Of a stretch of 64,000 nucleotides of DNA, positions 53,870 to 61,743 are shown piece after piece. The stretch's first letter is position 1. Each line of letters opens with the position of its first letter. Made by a program: the position numbers and the translations under genes. Origin of the DNA: Actinoplanes italicus (lineage in GTDB: Bacteria; Actinomycetota; Actinomycetes; Mycobacteriales; Micromonosporaceae); the NCBI RefSeq assembly GCF_003001815.1, contig NZ_PVMZ01000014.1, positions 124,001 through 188,000 on the forward strand. Reading direction: 5' to 3'. Below the pieces are notes generated by a model. That model worked only from the letters and a program-made list of their open reading frames with translations, made no database searches and was not told where the DNA came from.

Positions 53870-54004
53870 GGCGGCGAAAGCGGCGGCGAAAGCGGCGGCG
53901 AAAGCGGCGGCGAAAGCGGCGGCGGCGGCGACACTGGTCGGGGTGGCGGCACTGGTCGGGGTGGCGGCACTGGTGGGGGTGGCGGCACTGGTGGGGGTGG
54001 CGGC
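53870..54004 (+). repeat. Gly-coding microsatellites directly upstream of ureF
   Basis: About four copies of the 12-bp GGCGGCGAAAGC are followed by four 18-bp units ACTGGTSGGGGTGGCGGC at 53933, 53951, 53969 and 53987. The last unit ends at 54004, one base before the ureF GTG, and supplies its GGTGG ribosome site. The repeats are in frame with ureF, so a longer Gly-rich UreF started upstream (for example from a GTG at 53741) cannot be excluded. Confidence 0.85.
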
Positions 54005-54649
54005 GTGAGTCTTGCCTCGTTGCTGCTGCTTGCTGATGGGCGGCTGCCCTCGGGCGGGCATGCGCACTCCGGTGGGCTGGAGCCGCAGATCGCGAACGGA
54101 CGTGTGCGGAACGTCGACGGGCTGGCCGGGTTCCTGCGAGGCAAGCTCGCGACCACCGGCCTGGTGTCGGCGGCGTTCGCGGCGGCGGCCTGTGCCGACG
54201 TGACCCGCAGCGCGGAACTGGACGGCGGCCTGGACGCTCGTACCCCGTCGCCCGCGTTGCGCAAGGCGTCCCGGGCGCAGGGCCGGGCGCTGCTACGCGC
54301 CGGGCGGGCCATGTGGTCGCTGCCGCCGATCGGACGGGAACCGCATCAGCCGGTCGCGCTGGGTGTTCTGGCCGCGGCCGCCGGGCTGACGCCCGCCGAC
54401 GCCTCGATCGCCGCGGCGCACGGTCTGGTGACCGGCTCGGCGAGTGCGGGAGTCCGGCTTCTCGGGCTTGATCCGTACGCGGTGCACGCGCTCCTGGCTC
54501 GTCTGGCCCCCGAGTGTGACCGGATCGCGGCGGCCGCGGCGGCACGGGCGGGCGACCCGGTCGACGATCTGCCCGCCGCGGGCGCTCCCCTGCTCGACAT
54601 CGGCGCCGAGCACCACGCCACCTGGGAGGTCCGCCTGTTCGCCTCCTGA
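54005..54649 (+). CDS. ureF: Urease accessory protein UreF
   Basis: UreF joins UreD and UreG in the nickel-delivery complex. The protein has 214 residues from the GTG at 54005 (MSLASLLLLADGRLPSGGHAHSGG), which matches the family start and length. Conserved parts include the LPSGGHAHSGGLE motif and the late ALLDIGAEHHATW. It is read through Gly-coding repeats on its 5' side; a GGTGGGGGTGGCGGC stretch acts as the ribosome site. Confidence 0.9.
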   Translation: MSLASLLLLADGRLPSGGHAHSGGLEPQIANGRVRNVDGLAGFLRGKLATTGLVSAAFAAAACADVTRSAELDGGLDARTPSPALRKASRAQGRALLRAGRAMWSLPPIGREPHQPVALGVLAAAAGLTPADASIAAAHGLVTGSASAGVRLLGLDPYAVHALLARLAPECDRIAAAAAARAGDPVDDLPAAGAPLLDIGAEHHATWEVRLFAS

Positions 54650-54798
54650 GAGGGCCGAGTCCGCCTCGGGGAAGCCGCGTTCGCCTTCCGAAAGACCAAG
54701 CCGAGACCCCGAAGGCCGAACGAAAGACACGAGCCGAACAAGAAGATCGCCGACTGACGTACGACCAGGACCGAAACATCTGGGAAGGGCAGGACGAC

Positions 54799-55497
54799 AT
54801 GCACCCGGAACTGCACGAGCACGACCCCGACGAGGTTCCGCACACGCACCCGGAGCCCGGCGTCGACCCGCATCAGCCGCTGCACGGCGGGCCCCGCGCG
54901 CTGCGCATCGGCATCGGCGGGCCGGTCGGGTCGGGCAAGACCGCGCTGGTCGCGGCTCTGTGCCGGGCGCTCGGCGAGGAGCTGCGGCTCGCGGTCGTGA
55001 CCAATGACATCTACACCACCGAGGACGCCGACTTCCTGCTGCGCAACGGCGTGCTCCCGGAGGAGCGGATCCGTGCCGTGGAGACCGGATGCTGCCCGCA
55101 CACCGCGATCCGCGACGACATCTCAGCGAACCTGGACGCGGTGGAGGATCTCGAGGAGAAGCTCGGGCCGCTGGACCTGGTGCTGGTGGAGAGCGGCGGC
55201 GACAACCTGACGGCGACGTTCAGCAAGGGCCTGATCGACCAGCAGATCTTCGTGGTCGACGTGTCCGGCGGGGACAAGGTGCCGCGCAAGGGTGGTCCCG
55301 GTGTGACCACCGCCGACCTGCTCGTGATCAACAAGACCGACCTGGCGCCGATGGTCGGCGCGGACCTGTCGGTGATGGACCGGGACGCGCGGGCGCGGCG
55401 GCACGACCTGCCGACGGTGTTCCTCTCGCTGGCTGAGGACAAGCAGGCCACGCCGGTCGCCGACTGGATCCGCGGCCTGGTCGCGGCCCGGGTCTGA
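54799..55497 (+). CDS. ureG: Urease accessory GTPase UreG
   Basis: UreG couples GTP hydrolysis to nickel insertion. The protein has 232 residues. The P-loop is GPVGSGKT at 41-48, the metal-binding CPH is at 99-101, and VINKTDLAP gives base specificity. The first 30 residues contain seven His, an extension that can store nickel and may compensate for the missing UreE. It lies 149 bases after ureF with GGGAAGGGCAGGA before the ATG. Confidence 0.96.
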   Translation: MHPELHEHDPDEVPHTHPEPGVDPHQPLHGGPRALRIGIGGPVGSGKTALVAALCRALGEELRLAVVTNDIYTTEDADFLLRNGVLPEERIRAVETGCCPHTAIRDDISANLDAVEDLEEKLGPLDLVLVESGGDNLTATFSKGLIDQQIFVVDVSGGDKVPRKGGPGVTTADLLVINKTDLAPMVGADLSVMDRDARARRHDLPTVFLSLAEDKQATPVADWIRGLVAARV

Positions 55498-55498
55498 G

Positions 55499-56239
55499 GT
55501 GCGGGCGGAGGCACGGATCGTCGCGGCCGGCGACGGGCGGGGCGGCACCCGGCTCGCGGTGTTGCGCGGGGAGTCACCGCTGCTGCTGCGGCGTACCGGG
55601 CGGCCGGCGGACGGCTGGGCCACGGTTCATCTCGTGGGCGGGGCGGCCGGGCCGCTGCGTGGTGACGAGCTGCGGCTGGACATCGAGGTGGGGCCGGGCG
55701 CCCGGCTGGAGATGCGCAGCGTGGCGGCCTCGCTGGCGCTGCCCGGCCGGCCGGCGCCGCCGTCGCGGCTGACGATCACCGCCACGGTCGCGGGCGGCGG
55801 GGTGCTGCACTGGCTGCCGGAGCCGCTGATCGCTGCGGACGGCTGCGATCACATTGCCGTGACCAGGGTAGACGTCGGCGAGGGCGGCAGGCTGCTGTGG
55901 CGCGACGATCTCGTCTGCGGGCGGCACGAGGAACCTTCCGGCTCGGTTCGCCAGGACACCATGATCCGGTACGGGGGTTTCACGCTCTACCGGCACGAGC
56001 TGGCCGTCGGTCCGGGCGCGCCCGGCTGGGACGGCGCGGCGGTGCTCGGCGGCCGGGCGGTCGGCACGCTGGTGGCCGTCGGCGTCGGCCTGCCCGCGGG
56101 CCCGGCCGGACCGGATGCCGCGGTGATGCCGCTGGCCGGGCCGGGAATGCTCGCCACCGCCGTGGGGGCCGACATCCGCACGGTGGCCGGCGCTCTCGAT
56201 CCACTCTGCGAGCAGCCGACGCTGGCGCCCGCCGTCTGA
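55499..56239 (+). CDS. ureD: Urease accessory protein UreD (UreH)
   Basis: UreD binds apo-urease and forms the nickel tunnel with UreF. The protein has 246 residues, short for the family, as usual in actinobacteria. Conserved parts are the early GGTRLAVLRGESPLLLRRTG, HWLPEPLIAADGCDH and GGRLLWRDDLVCGRHEEPSG. The GTG at 55499 lies one base after the ureG stop. It is the last gene of the operon; ureE is absent. Confidence 0.92.
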   Translation: MRAEARIVAAGDGRGGTRLAVLRGESPLLLRRTGRPADGWATVHLVGGAAGPLRGDELRLDIEVGPGARLEMRSVAASLALPGRPAPPSRLTITATVAGGGVLHWLPEPLIAADGCDHIAVTRVDVGEGGRLLWRDDLVCGRHEEPSGSVRQDTMIRYGGFTLYRHELAVGPGAPGWDGAAVLGGRAVGTLVAVGVGLPAGPAGPDAAVMPLAGPGMLATAVGADIRTVAGALDPLCEQPTLAPAV

Positions 56240-56300
56240 GACGAATCGGACCGCGAGGGCGTACCCGAGCACCTCGAGGCAACCGAATCCGGCCGCCGCG

Positions 56301-56954
56301 TCAGGTTGCGGGCAGGCCGTCGAGGACCCGGTGCAGGCCCCACAGGTACTGGTCGGTGCCGATCCAGGCGGCCGACACGTCCACCGAGGCCGCGGTCCGG
56401 GGGAAGAGCTCGGCCGGCACCTGTGACATCGCCGTCCGGCGGGCGGCGATCCGCTCGGTCTCGGGCGACAGCGCGCCGGTCTGCGGCACGTCGGCGACCT
56501 CCAGGGCGATCGCCCCGAGGACATAGACCATGATCAGGTACGCCGCCCGCGCGGCCGCCCCGGCCGGCAGTCCTCCCCGGGCCAGGATCTCGAGCAGGCG
56601 CTCGCCCAGCAACAACGCCTCCGGGCCGTTCATCGCGCCGCCGAGCAGCAGCGGCACGGCACCAGGGTGGGCTGTCAGCCGCCGGCGCAGGTCGACCGCG
56701 AGCGTCTCGAGATCGGCTCGCCAGTCGCCGCTGTCCGGGGCGGACCGGTTCACCTCGCCGAGCAGCCGCTCGATCAGCGCCTGCTCGATGCCCGACTTGT
56801 CCGGGAAGTAGGTGTAGACCGCGTTCGGCGTCACGCCCAGTGCGGCGGCGATCCGCCGGATCGACAGCGCCGGGGGTCCGCCGGCGTCCATCAGCGCCAA
56901 TGCGGCGTCGAGCACGTCGTCCCCGGTGAAAGCGCGCTTCGGGCCCGGTCTCAT
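56301..56954 (-). CDS. TetR-family regulator
   Basis: The protein has 217 residues from the ATG at 56954 (MRPGPKRAFTGDDVLDAAL), with AGGGAG upstream. The helix-turn-helix is in ALSIRRIAAALGVTPNAVYTYFPDKSG; the C-terminal ligand domain is helical. Longer in-frame extensions are rejected because they run antisense through the membrane protein gene. It diverges from 57039-57728 across two 22-bp repeats that are probably its operators. Confidence 0.9.
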   Translation of the reverse strand: MRPGPKRAFTGDDVLDAALALMDAGGPPALSIRRIAAALGVTPNAVYTYFPDKSGIEQALIERLLGEVNRSAPDSGDWRADLETLAVDLRRRLTAHPGAVPLLLGGAMNGPEALLLGERLLEILARGGLPAGAAARAAYLIMVYVLGAIALEVADVPQTGALSPETERIAARRTAMSQVPAELFPRTAASVDVSAAWIGTDQYLWGLHRVLDGLPAT

Positions 56955-56968
56955 GCAGCTCCCTTGAC

Positions 56969-57026
56969 TTATCTCTGCACACCGTACACGATTCAGCCCA
57001 CGGGTTAACTCTGCACGGCGTACAGA
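56969..57026. promoter_or_regulatory. Two 22-bp operator-like repeats between tetR and the membrane protein gene
   Basis: TTATCTCTGCACACCGTACACG (56969-56990, shown in shortened form as TCTGCACACCGTACACG) and its relative TCTGCACGGCGTACAGA (57010-57026) share the pattern TTANCTCTGCAC..CGTACA and lie 36 bases apart. The second is close to palindromic (TCTGNAC-GGC-GTNCAGA). They fill the 84-base divergent gap. Confidence 0.6.
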
Positions 57027-57038
57027 AATGGTGATCTC

Positions 57039-57728
57039 ATGGATCTTCGTAGAGCGACGGGTGGGCTCCTCCTCGTGGCGGCGGCCGCCTTCGCGGTGGC
57101 CTCCAGCGTGTTGTCGGCGACCTTCGACTGGCCGGACATCCTGCGCGAACCGGCGCCGGTGGTGCTGGAGTCCTTCCACGCCGGCGGCACCTCGCTGATA
57201 GTGACGTGGTTCGCCGTGGCGTGGACGTACGCGCTGGTGGGTTTGCCGATGCTGCTGCTGGCGGCGGCGCTGGGACGCGGCACCGACCCGGTGCTGCGCG
57301 CGGCGGGCGCGATCGGCGCGGCCTCGGCGCTGCTGAGTCTGATCGGGTTCCTGCGCTGGGTCTTCGTGGTTCCGGCGCTGGCCACGTCGTGGGCCGGCGG
57401 CGACCCGGCGACCCGGATCGCGGTGGAGGCGGCCTGGACGGCACAGCATCAGTTCGGTGGCGCGCTGCTCGGCGAACACCTCGGGCAGGTGCTGGCGGTG
57501 GCCTGGTCGGTGACGGTCGCCGTGGTGGCGCTGCGGACCGGGGTGCTCCCCCGCTGGATCGGGGTGACCGGGCTGATCGCGTCCCTGCTCTACCTGCTCA
57601 ACCAGGGTGACGTGCTGGCCACCGCGGTGCCGGGCTTCGGAGTCTGGGAGCCGGCCGGGTTGATCGGGAGCACGGCGTGGGGGCTGTGGATCGCGGCGCT
57701 CGGCGTGACGCTGCTGCGGCGACGCTGA
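57039..57728 (+). CDS. Multi-span membrane protein, DUF4386-like
   Basis: The protein has 229 residues with about six membrane helices. It resembles the DUF4386 group in length and in the late GVLPRWIGVTGLIASLLYLLNQ. No catalytic residues can be named and its function is unknown. Its divergent position opposite a TetR regulator suggests it is the regulated target. The ATG is at 57039 with a weak GGTGA ribosome site. Confidence 0.7.
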   Translation: MDLRRATGGLLLVAAAAFAVASSVLSATFDWPDILREPAPVVLESFHAGGTSLIVTWFAVAWTYALVGLPMLLLAAALGRGTDPVLRAAGAIGAASALLSLIGFLRWVFVVPALATSWAGGDPATRIAVEAAWTAQHQFGGALLGEHLGQVLAVAWSVTVAVVALRTGVLPRWIGVTGLIASLLYLLNQGDVLATAVPGFGVWEPAGLIGSTAWGLWIAALGVTLLRRR

Positions 57729-57765
57729 GGGGGTGGCCGCGAGCCACCCCCTCAGCTCGGCCTCG

Positions 57766-58668
57766 TCAGGCCGCGACCGCGATCGGCACGCCGTGGCTGT
57801 CGGTGAGCGCCAGGCGGGTGTGCAGGCTGCCCTGCTGGGCGACCTTCGCGAAGTACTCCGACCGGCGCCTCTGCAGGCAACCTTTGCGGGTACGTGGTCC
57901 GCCCGCCGCCACGGTCAGCAGTTCCGGCGCCAGCGACGAATTCAGGCCCTCGCGCAGCAGGCGCAACGCCTCGGTCCGCAGCTGGGAGATCCGGGACTCG
58001 GTCACGCCGAGCCGTGCCGCCACCTCACTGAGCGGCTGCTCCTGCAGGAACGACTCCTCCACCACCTGCCGCAGGCGTTCCGGCAGAGCCTGGATGGCCT
58101 GGTGCAGATAGCCGAGTCGCTCCCGCTTGAGCAGCAGGTCCTCGGGCCCCTCCGACGTCTCCGGCACCATCTCCTCGGCCGCTCCGGTGGGGAACCCCTG
58201 GAGGCTGAGCAGGGAGGCCTTCTGGACGTCGTCCTCGACGCTGGCCAGTTCGTTGACGCCGATGCCGAGCATCTCGGCGACCTCGGCGTCACTGGGTGTG
58301 CGGCCGAGCGCCGCGGTGAGCTCCTGACGCGCGGTGGCGGCACGCCGCGCCCGCGCCCGCACCGATCGACTCGCCCAGTCCTGGCCGCGCAGCTCGTCGA
58401 GCAGGGCGCCCCGGATCCGGACAGCGGCGAAACGGTGGAAGGGGATACCGCGGGTCACGTCGAAAGAACGGGCCGCGCCGAGCAGAGCCGCGAAACCGGC
58501 CGACGAGAGGTCATCCGCGTGGACATGACCCGGCACCCGGTTGAGTAGTTCCCGGACCAGGTGGCCAACCATCGGCATGTTCTCGCGGATCAGGTCCTCG
58601 ATGTCACGCCCGGACGGTACGTCGTGGATCGTGCCGATGGCGGCGGGGAGTTCGGTCGTGGTGGTCAC
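57766..58668 (-). CDS. FliA/WhiG-type alternative sigma factor
   Basis: The protein has 300 residues. Region 2 is at about 24-105 (DDLSSAGFAALLGAARSFD, FHRFAAVRIRGALLDELRGQDW), region 3 at about 106-165 and region 4 at 184-240 (LPERLRQVVEESFLQEQ, TESRISQLRTEALRLL). The RGALLDELR and QDWASRSVR patterns are typical of the sigma-28 group that drives flagellar (FliA) or spore-maturation (WhiG) genes. A basic tail of about 55 residues (245-300) extends beyond region 4 and contains RTRKGCLQRRRSEYFAK. No flagellar or anti-sigma gene lies in the window, so its regulon cannot be told from context. Confidence 0.88.
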   Translation of the reverse strand: MTTTTELPAAIGTIHDVPSGRDIEDLIRENMPMVGHLVRELLNRVPGHVHADDLSSAGFAALLGAARSFDVTRGIPFHRFAAVRIRGALLDELRGQDWASRSVRARARRAATARQELTAALGRTPSDAEVAEMLGIGVNELASVEDDVQKASLLSLQGFPTGAAEEMVPETSEGPEDLLLKRERLGYLHQAIQALPERLRQVVEESFLQEQPLSEVAARLGVTESRISQLRTEALRLLREGLNSSLAPELLTVAAGGPRTRKGCLQRRRSEYFAKVAQQGSLHTRLALTDSHGVPIAVAA

Positions 58669-58786
58669 GTATGTCCTCCTCGCTGGTACTAACCGGCTGG
58701 TGAAACCGGCTTACGAGAAGAACAGTGGAGGCCGTTGGGTGCAGCGGGCGCGGAACTCGGTTGCTTTTGTGGAGTTTTTTCATGAA

Positions 58787-58828
58787 AAACCTCAGGAATG
58801 AGGGGACCACCACGGACCCCTGAGGTTT
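58787..58828. terminator. Hairpin between the sigma factor gene and 58880
   Basis: AAACCTCAGG and CCTGAGGTTT form a perfect outer stem around a partly paired GGGGACC-type interior. A TTTTTTCATGAAAAA palindrome lies just before it. The direction of use is uncertain. Confidence 0.5.
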
Positions 58829-58837
58829 AAACGCCGA

Positions 58838-58861
58838 ACCCGGCCGTTCTCACGACCGGGT
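58838..58861 (-). terminator. Hairpin after the 58880 gene
   Basis: ACCCGG and CCGGGT with an inner CGT/ACG pair enclose a short TCTC loop, 18 bases after the stop of the small gene at 58880-59134. A modest but well-placed terminator candidate. Confidence 0.5.
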
Positions 58862-58879
58862 CCTGGCGAAGCCGAGACG

Positions 58880-59134
58880 TCAATGCAGTACCGGTGCGCG
58901 CAACTGCAGCACCTCGGCCAGCTCGGTGTGCACCCACGCCATCCGCCGCACCGCTACGTCCGGGTGGTCGCCGAACTCCTCCGCCACGCCGGCGGCACAG
59001 CCGTCACTGCCGTACCGCAGGATCATCGCGGTGATCGCCTCCTGCACGGCGACCCGGGTCGGGCCCTGGGACGGCTGGAGGTAGGAGACGAAGAGCGCCT
59101 CGGCGGCCAGGTCTTTCACTGCTGTGCTGATCAT
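58880..59134 (-). CDS. Small conserved-looking protein of unknown function
   Basis: The protein has 84 residues, predicted helical, with no membrane segment. It has an SYLQPSQGPTRVAVQEAI stretch near the middle and HPDVAVRRMAWVHTELAEVL at the end. Its ATG overlaps the stop of the upstream 64-residue gene as ATGA, so the two are translationally coupled. No family or function can be named; the coupling and an ordered hydrophobic pattern argue it is real. Confidence 0.65.
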   Translation of the reverse strand: MISTAVKDLAAEALFVSYLQPSQGPTRVAVQEAITAMILRYGSDGCAAGVAEEFGDHPDVAVRRMAWVHTELAEVLQLRAPVLH

Positions 59135-59325
59135 CTGTCGAACTCCCCGATGTCGACGACCTGCTTGAACTCGGCTGACACCACGATGTACCCGGGTCGT
59201 CGCCCATCATCCACTCGGGTGCCGCGCGGGCCGGCAGCCACGCCGTGCCAAAATGCCGCAATCCGGACCTCGGATCGAAGCAGAAGCGCCTGTCGGTCTG
59301 AGTTCACCGTAACGCGGTGGTACAC
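59131..59325 (-). CDS. Small soluble protein coupled to the 58880 gene
   Basis: The protein has 64 residues from the GTG at 59325 (MYHRVTVNSDRQALLLRSE). The pattern of alternating hydrophobic residues (IAAFWHGVAA, GYIVVSAEFKQVVDIGEF) suggests a small beta-rich fold. It ends with a four-base overlap into the next gene. It is unrecognised; the pair could be an antitoxin/toxin-sized couple, but no toxin fold is visible. Confidence 0.55.
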   Translation of the reverse strand: MYHRVTVNSDRQALLLRSEVRIAAFWHGVAAGPRGTRVDDGRRPGYIVVSAEFKQVVDIGEFDR

Positions 59326-59375
59326 CGTTCGGCCTCCGGTTTTCCGTGGCCGAACGGATGCACAACCAGGTCCTG

Positions 59376-61349
59376 TCAGGTACCGGTGTCCGGACAGTTG
59401 TCGAAGTCGACGTCGCAGTCCTCGTCCGGCTGCACCGGAGGCGGCGAGTTGGTCGGCGTCGTGGTCGTCTCGCCCACACCCGGGTTTTCGCTCGTCGGAC
59501 CCACCGACGGCGGCACCGAGGGCTCGACCGAGATCGTCGGCCCCCCGCCGTTGCTCGGCTGGGTGGACGGCGTGGTGGTACCCGGGTCGGGCTTGCCGGT
59601 CGGCTTCTTCGTCCCGGTCGGCGTCGGGGTGATGTGCACGCTGCCACTCGGGCCGATCGAGATGCCCGGCGACGTGGTCGGGTTGCCGAAGCGGACGTCG
59701 CCGTTGTCCAGGATCTCGACCGGCAGGGACGGCTCCCCCGGCTCCGCGGACACGTACGTCTCGCAGGTCTGGTCGTTGAGTTTGAAGACCATCGGGGGCA
59801 GGTTGCTCTCGATGTAGCGCCCGGTGATCTGCACGGTGGTGGTGCGCTGTGGCTCGATCGCCGCCTTCGACGTCACCCGGACCTGCCGGTCCTGCTGGGT
59901 CAGCGCGACCTTGCCGGTGCCCTTGAGGGTCTGGTCACCCGGCATCAGGAACCACAGGTTCCACCCCTGGACCGGGACGTCGGCGCGGTTGGCCAGGGTC
60001 ACCTGCGCCTTGAACCGGCCGTCGGCGTCCGACCAGACCGCATAGCTGACCACGCACTCGCCGGACGCCGGGACGACGCTCGGCCCGGGTGGCAACGCAC
60101 CGGCGGCGGCGGGGTCGGTCCGGCCCGACTGCCCGAGGGCCGTCCAGCCGTACGTGAGGCCGCTCAGCACGGCAACCGTGCCCGCGACCACGACGACCCG
60201 CCGGATCCGCACCTGCGCACGGTTCGGCGGACGGGTGGCCGGAGGCGTCGCCGGTGGCCCACCCGCGGCGCTGTGCCGCAGCGACGGCACACGGTCGGCC
60301 GCGGGCGCCGGCTTCGGCTCGGTCGCCGCGGCCGCGACGATCGGGTGCACGGCGTCCGGATCGGCCGGCTGCCCCGACCCTGCCGTGGGCCGGTCGCCGG
60401 CTGCCGCGGCCGCCGGGCCGAAGCCCGAGTAGGGGTACCCGGAGGGGAGGATGAACGTGTCCTCGCCGTCCTCCCAGTCCGCCTCGAAGCCCGAGGTGAC
60501 CAGGGGCGCACCGGCCGAGAGACCGGCCAGCACGCTCGCCAGCTCGGCGCTCGACGGCCGGTCGACCGGATGCTTCTCCAGGCAGCGGGCGATCAGGGAC
60601 TCGACCGAATACGGCAGGCCCTCCACCGGTGGCAGGGGCTCGGGCTCGACGTACTGGTGGGCGCGCAGCAGCGCGGTGGTGGTGCCGACATCCCACGGGA
60701 GCTGGCCGATCAGCATGCGGTAGATCAGCAGGCCGACCGCGTACACGTCGGTGGCCGGGCTGACCTGGCCGCCCTCGAGCCGCTCGGGCGCCAGGTAGGC
60801 CGGCGTGCCCATCAGGCTGCCGTCGGGGTCGGTGTCGTTCTCCCCGATCAGGGCGGAGATGCCGAAGTCGACGACCTTGGCGCCGGCCGGGGTCAGCATC
60901 ACGTTGGCCGGGGTCACGTCGCGGTGCACGATGCCCCGGGCGTGCGCGGAGGCCAGAGCGGCAGCCACCTCGGCGCTGATCCGCACCGCGGTGGGCCACG
61001 GCAGCATCCGCACCCGGGCCAGGACGGCCGCGAGCGACTCGCCGTCGACGAGCTCCATCACGACGTACGGCACCGGCTCACCGTCGACGGTGGTCGCCTC
61101 GCCGTAGTCGTAGACATTGGTGATGTGCGGATGCGTGAGCCGCGCGGCGGCCTGTGCCTCCGCCCGCAACCGGCGCCGGAACGAGGGGTCGGCACTCGTG
61201 GACGGCGGCAGGACCTTGACCGCGACCTGCCGCCCGAGGACTTCGTCGAACCCTCGCCAAACCACTGACATCCCGCCGGCACCGAGCCGCTCGACCAGTC
61301 GGTAGCGACCGGCGAGCAGGCCCGCACCGGGCAGGTCCGTCGTGCTCAT
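59376..61349 (-). CDS. Ser/Thr protein kinase with an extracytoplasmic CBM2-like domain
   Basis: The protein has 657 residues from the ATG at 61349 (MSTTDLPGAG). The kinase domain (about 14-275) has LGAGGMSVVW, VAVKVLPP, HRDVTPANVML (Thr in place of the usual Lys of HRDxKxxN), VVDFGISAL and PAYLAPERL. One membrane helix lies at about 384-404. Outside, residues 430-530 resemble a family 2 carbohydrate-binding module: Cys432 and Cys529 at the ends, FKAQVTLANRADVPVQGWNLWFLMPGDQ, and a late PPMVFKLNDQTC. A Pro/Thr linker and a C-terminal DCDVDFDNC pair follow. Sensing of a polysaccharide is a plausible role. Confidence 0.88.
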   Translation of the reverse strand: MSTTDLPGAGLLAGRYRLVERLGAGGMSVVWRGFDEVLGRQVAVKVLPPSTSADPSFRRRLRAEAQAAARLTHPHITNVYDYGEATTVDGEPVPYVVMELVDGESLAAVLARVRMLPWPTAVRISAEVAAALASAHARGIVHRDVTPANVMLTPAGAKVVDFGISALIGENDTDPDGSLMGTPAYLAPERLEGGQVSPATDVYAVGLLIYRMLIGQLPWDVGTTTALLRAHQYVEPEPLPPVEGLPYSVESLIARCLEKHPVDRPSSAELASVLAGLSAGAPLVTSGFEADWEDGEDTFILPSGYPYSGFGPAAAAAGDRPTAGSGQPADPDAVHPIVAAAATEPKPAPAADRVPSLRHSAAGGPPATPPATRPPNRAQVRIRRVVVVAGTVAVLSGLTYGWTALGQSGRTDPAAAGALPPGPSVVPASGECVVSYAVWSDADGRFKAQVTLANRADVPVQGWNLWFLMPGDQTLKGTGKVALTQQDRQVRVTSKAAIEPQRTTTVQITGRYIESNLPPMVFKLNDQTCETYVSAEPGEPSLPVEILDNGDVRFGNPTTSPGISIGPSGSVHITPTPTGTKKPTGKPDPGTTTPSTQPSNGGGPTISVEPSVPPSVGPTSENPGVGETTTTPTNSPPPVQPDEDCDVDFDNCPDTGT

Positions 61350-61743
61350 GTGCCCCCACATGCGCGCTTCTAGGTAACCGCCGGACCGCACCGCCATGCC
61401 GTCCGACGCCGGGCGAGTCGGGCCCGTTGATTCGGACTCCGAGCATCCCCCATCGACGGCGAGGATGTTAGTCCCTATCGGTCACCAGTTCGACCCGTCA
61501 CAAGGCCGATCTACCTGCGCATCATTACCGTGCGTCGGCACTGGTGGGGCCCCCGGAAGGGGGACACCGCACGCGCGTGGCCACCGGCGCAGCACGTAGC
61601 GCCACGACAACGCCTACGTTTTGCCCGTTTCGTCGGAACTTTCACTCTCAACCATCCGGGTGAGTTCGCGATGGCAGCGTTCACAACGGGTCAACATTCA
61701 GCTACGCAGGGAGATCAAATCTGTCCATGATCTGTCAACCGCG
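61350..61743. other. 394-base intergenic region
   Basis: This lies between the kinase start and the end of the cyanophycin-synthetase-like gene. I see no convincing gene, RNA or strong hairpin. The AT-richer end near 61640-61735 includes a repeated CTGTC (TCTGTCCATGATCTGTCAA) and is a likely site for the kinase promoter. Confidence 0.5.

Larger units (their letters stand above)
52874..54004. repeat. Repeat-filled gap between ureC and ureF
   Basis: This 1131-base stretch holds no convincing gene. It contains six copies of a 48-nt hairpin, four 18-bp CCACCGCCCTGCGGCAGT repeats (53237-53308), recurrent GCGGCCTGGCCGCACCCC segments before most hairpins, and in-frame Gly-coding microsatellites that end exactly at the ureF start. 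Long open frames on the minus strand here are products of the repeats. Confidence 0.85.

Noticed and set aside
52776..54845. Large minus-strand frames across the ureC-ureF gap
   Set aside because: Their products are Arg/Gly/Ala runs created by the DNA repeats, start inside ureG-side sequence and have no ribosome sites.
56955..57479. Longer TetR start antisense to the membrane protein gene
   Set aside because: The ATG at 56954 has a good ribosome site and begins at the usual TetR N-terminus; the extension covers the operators.
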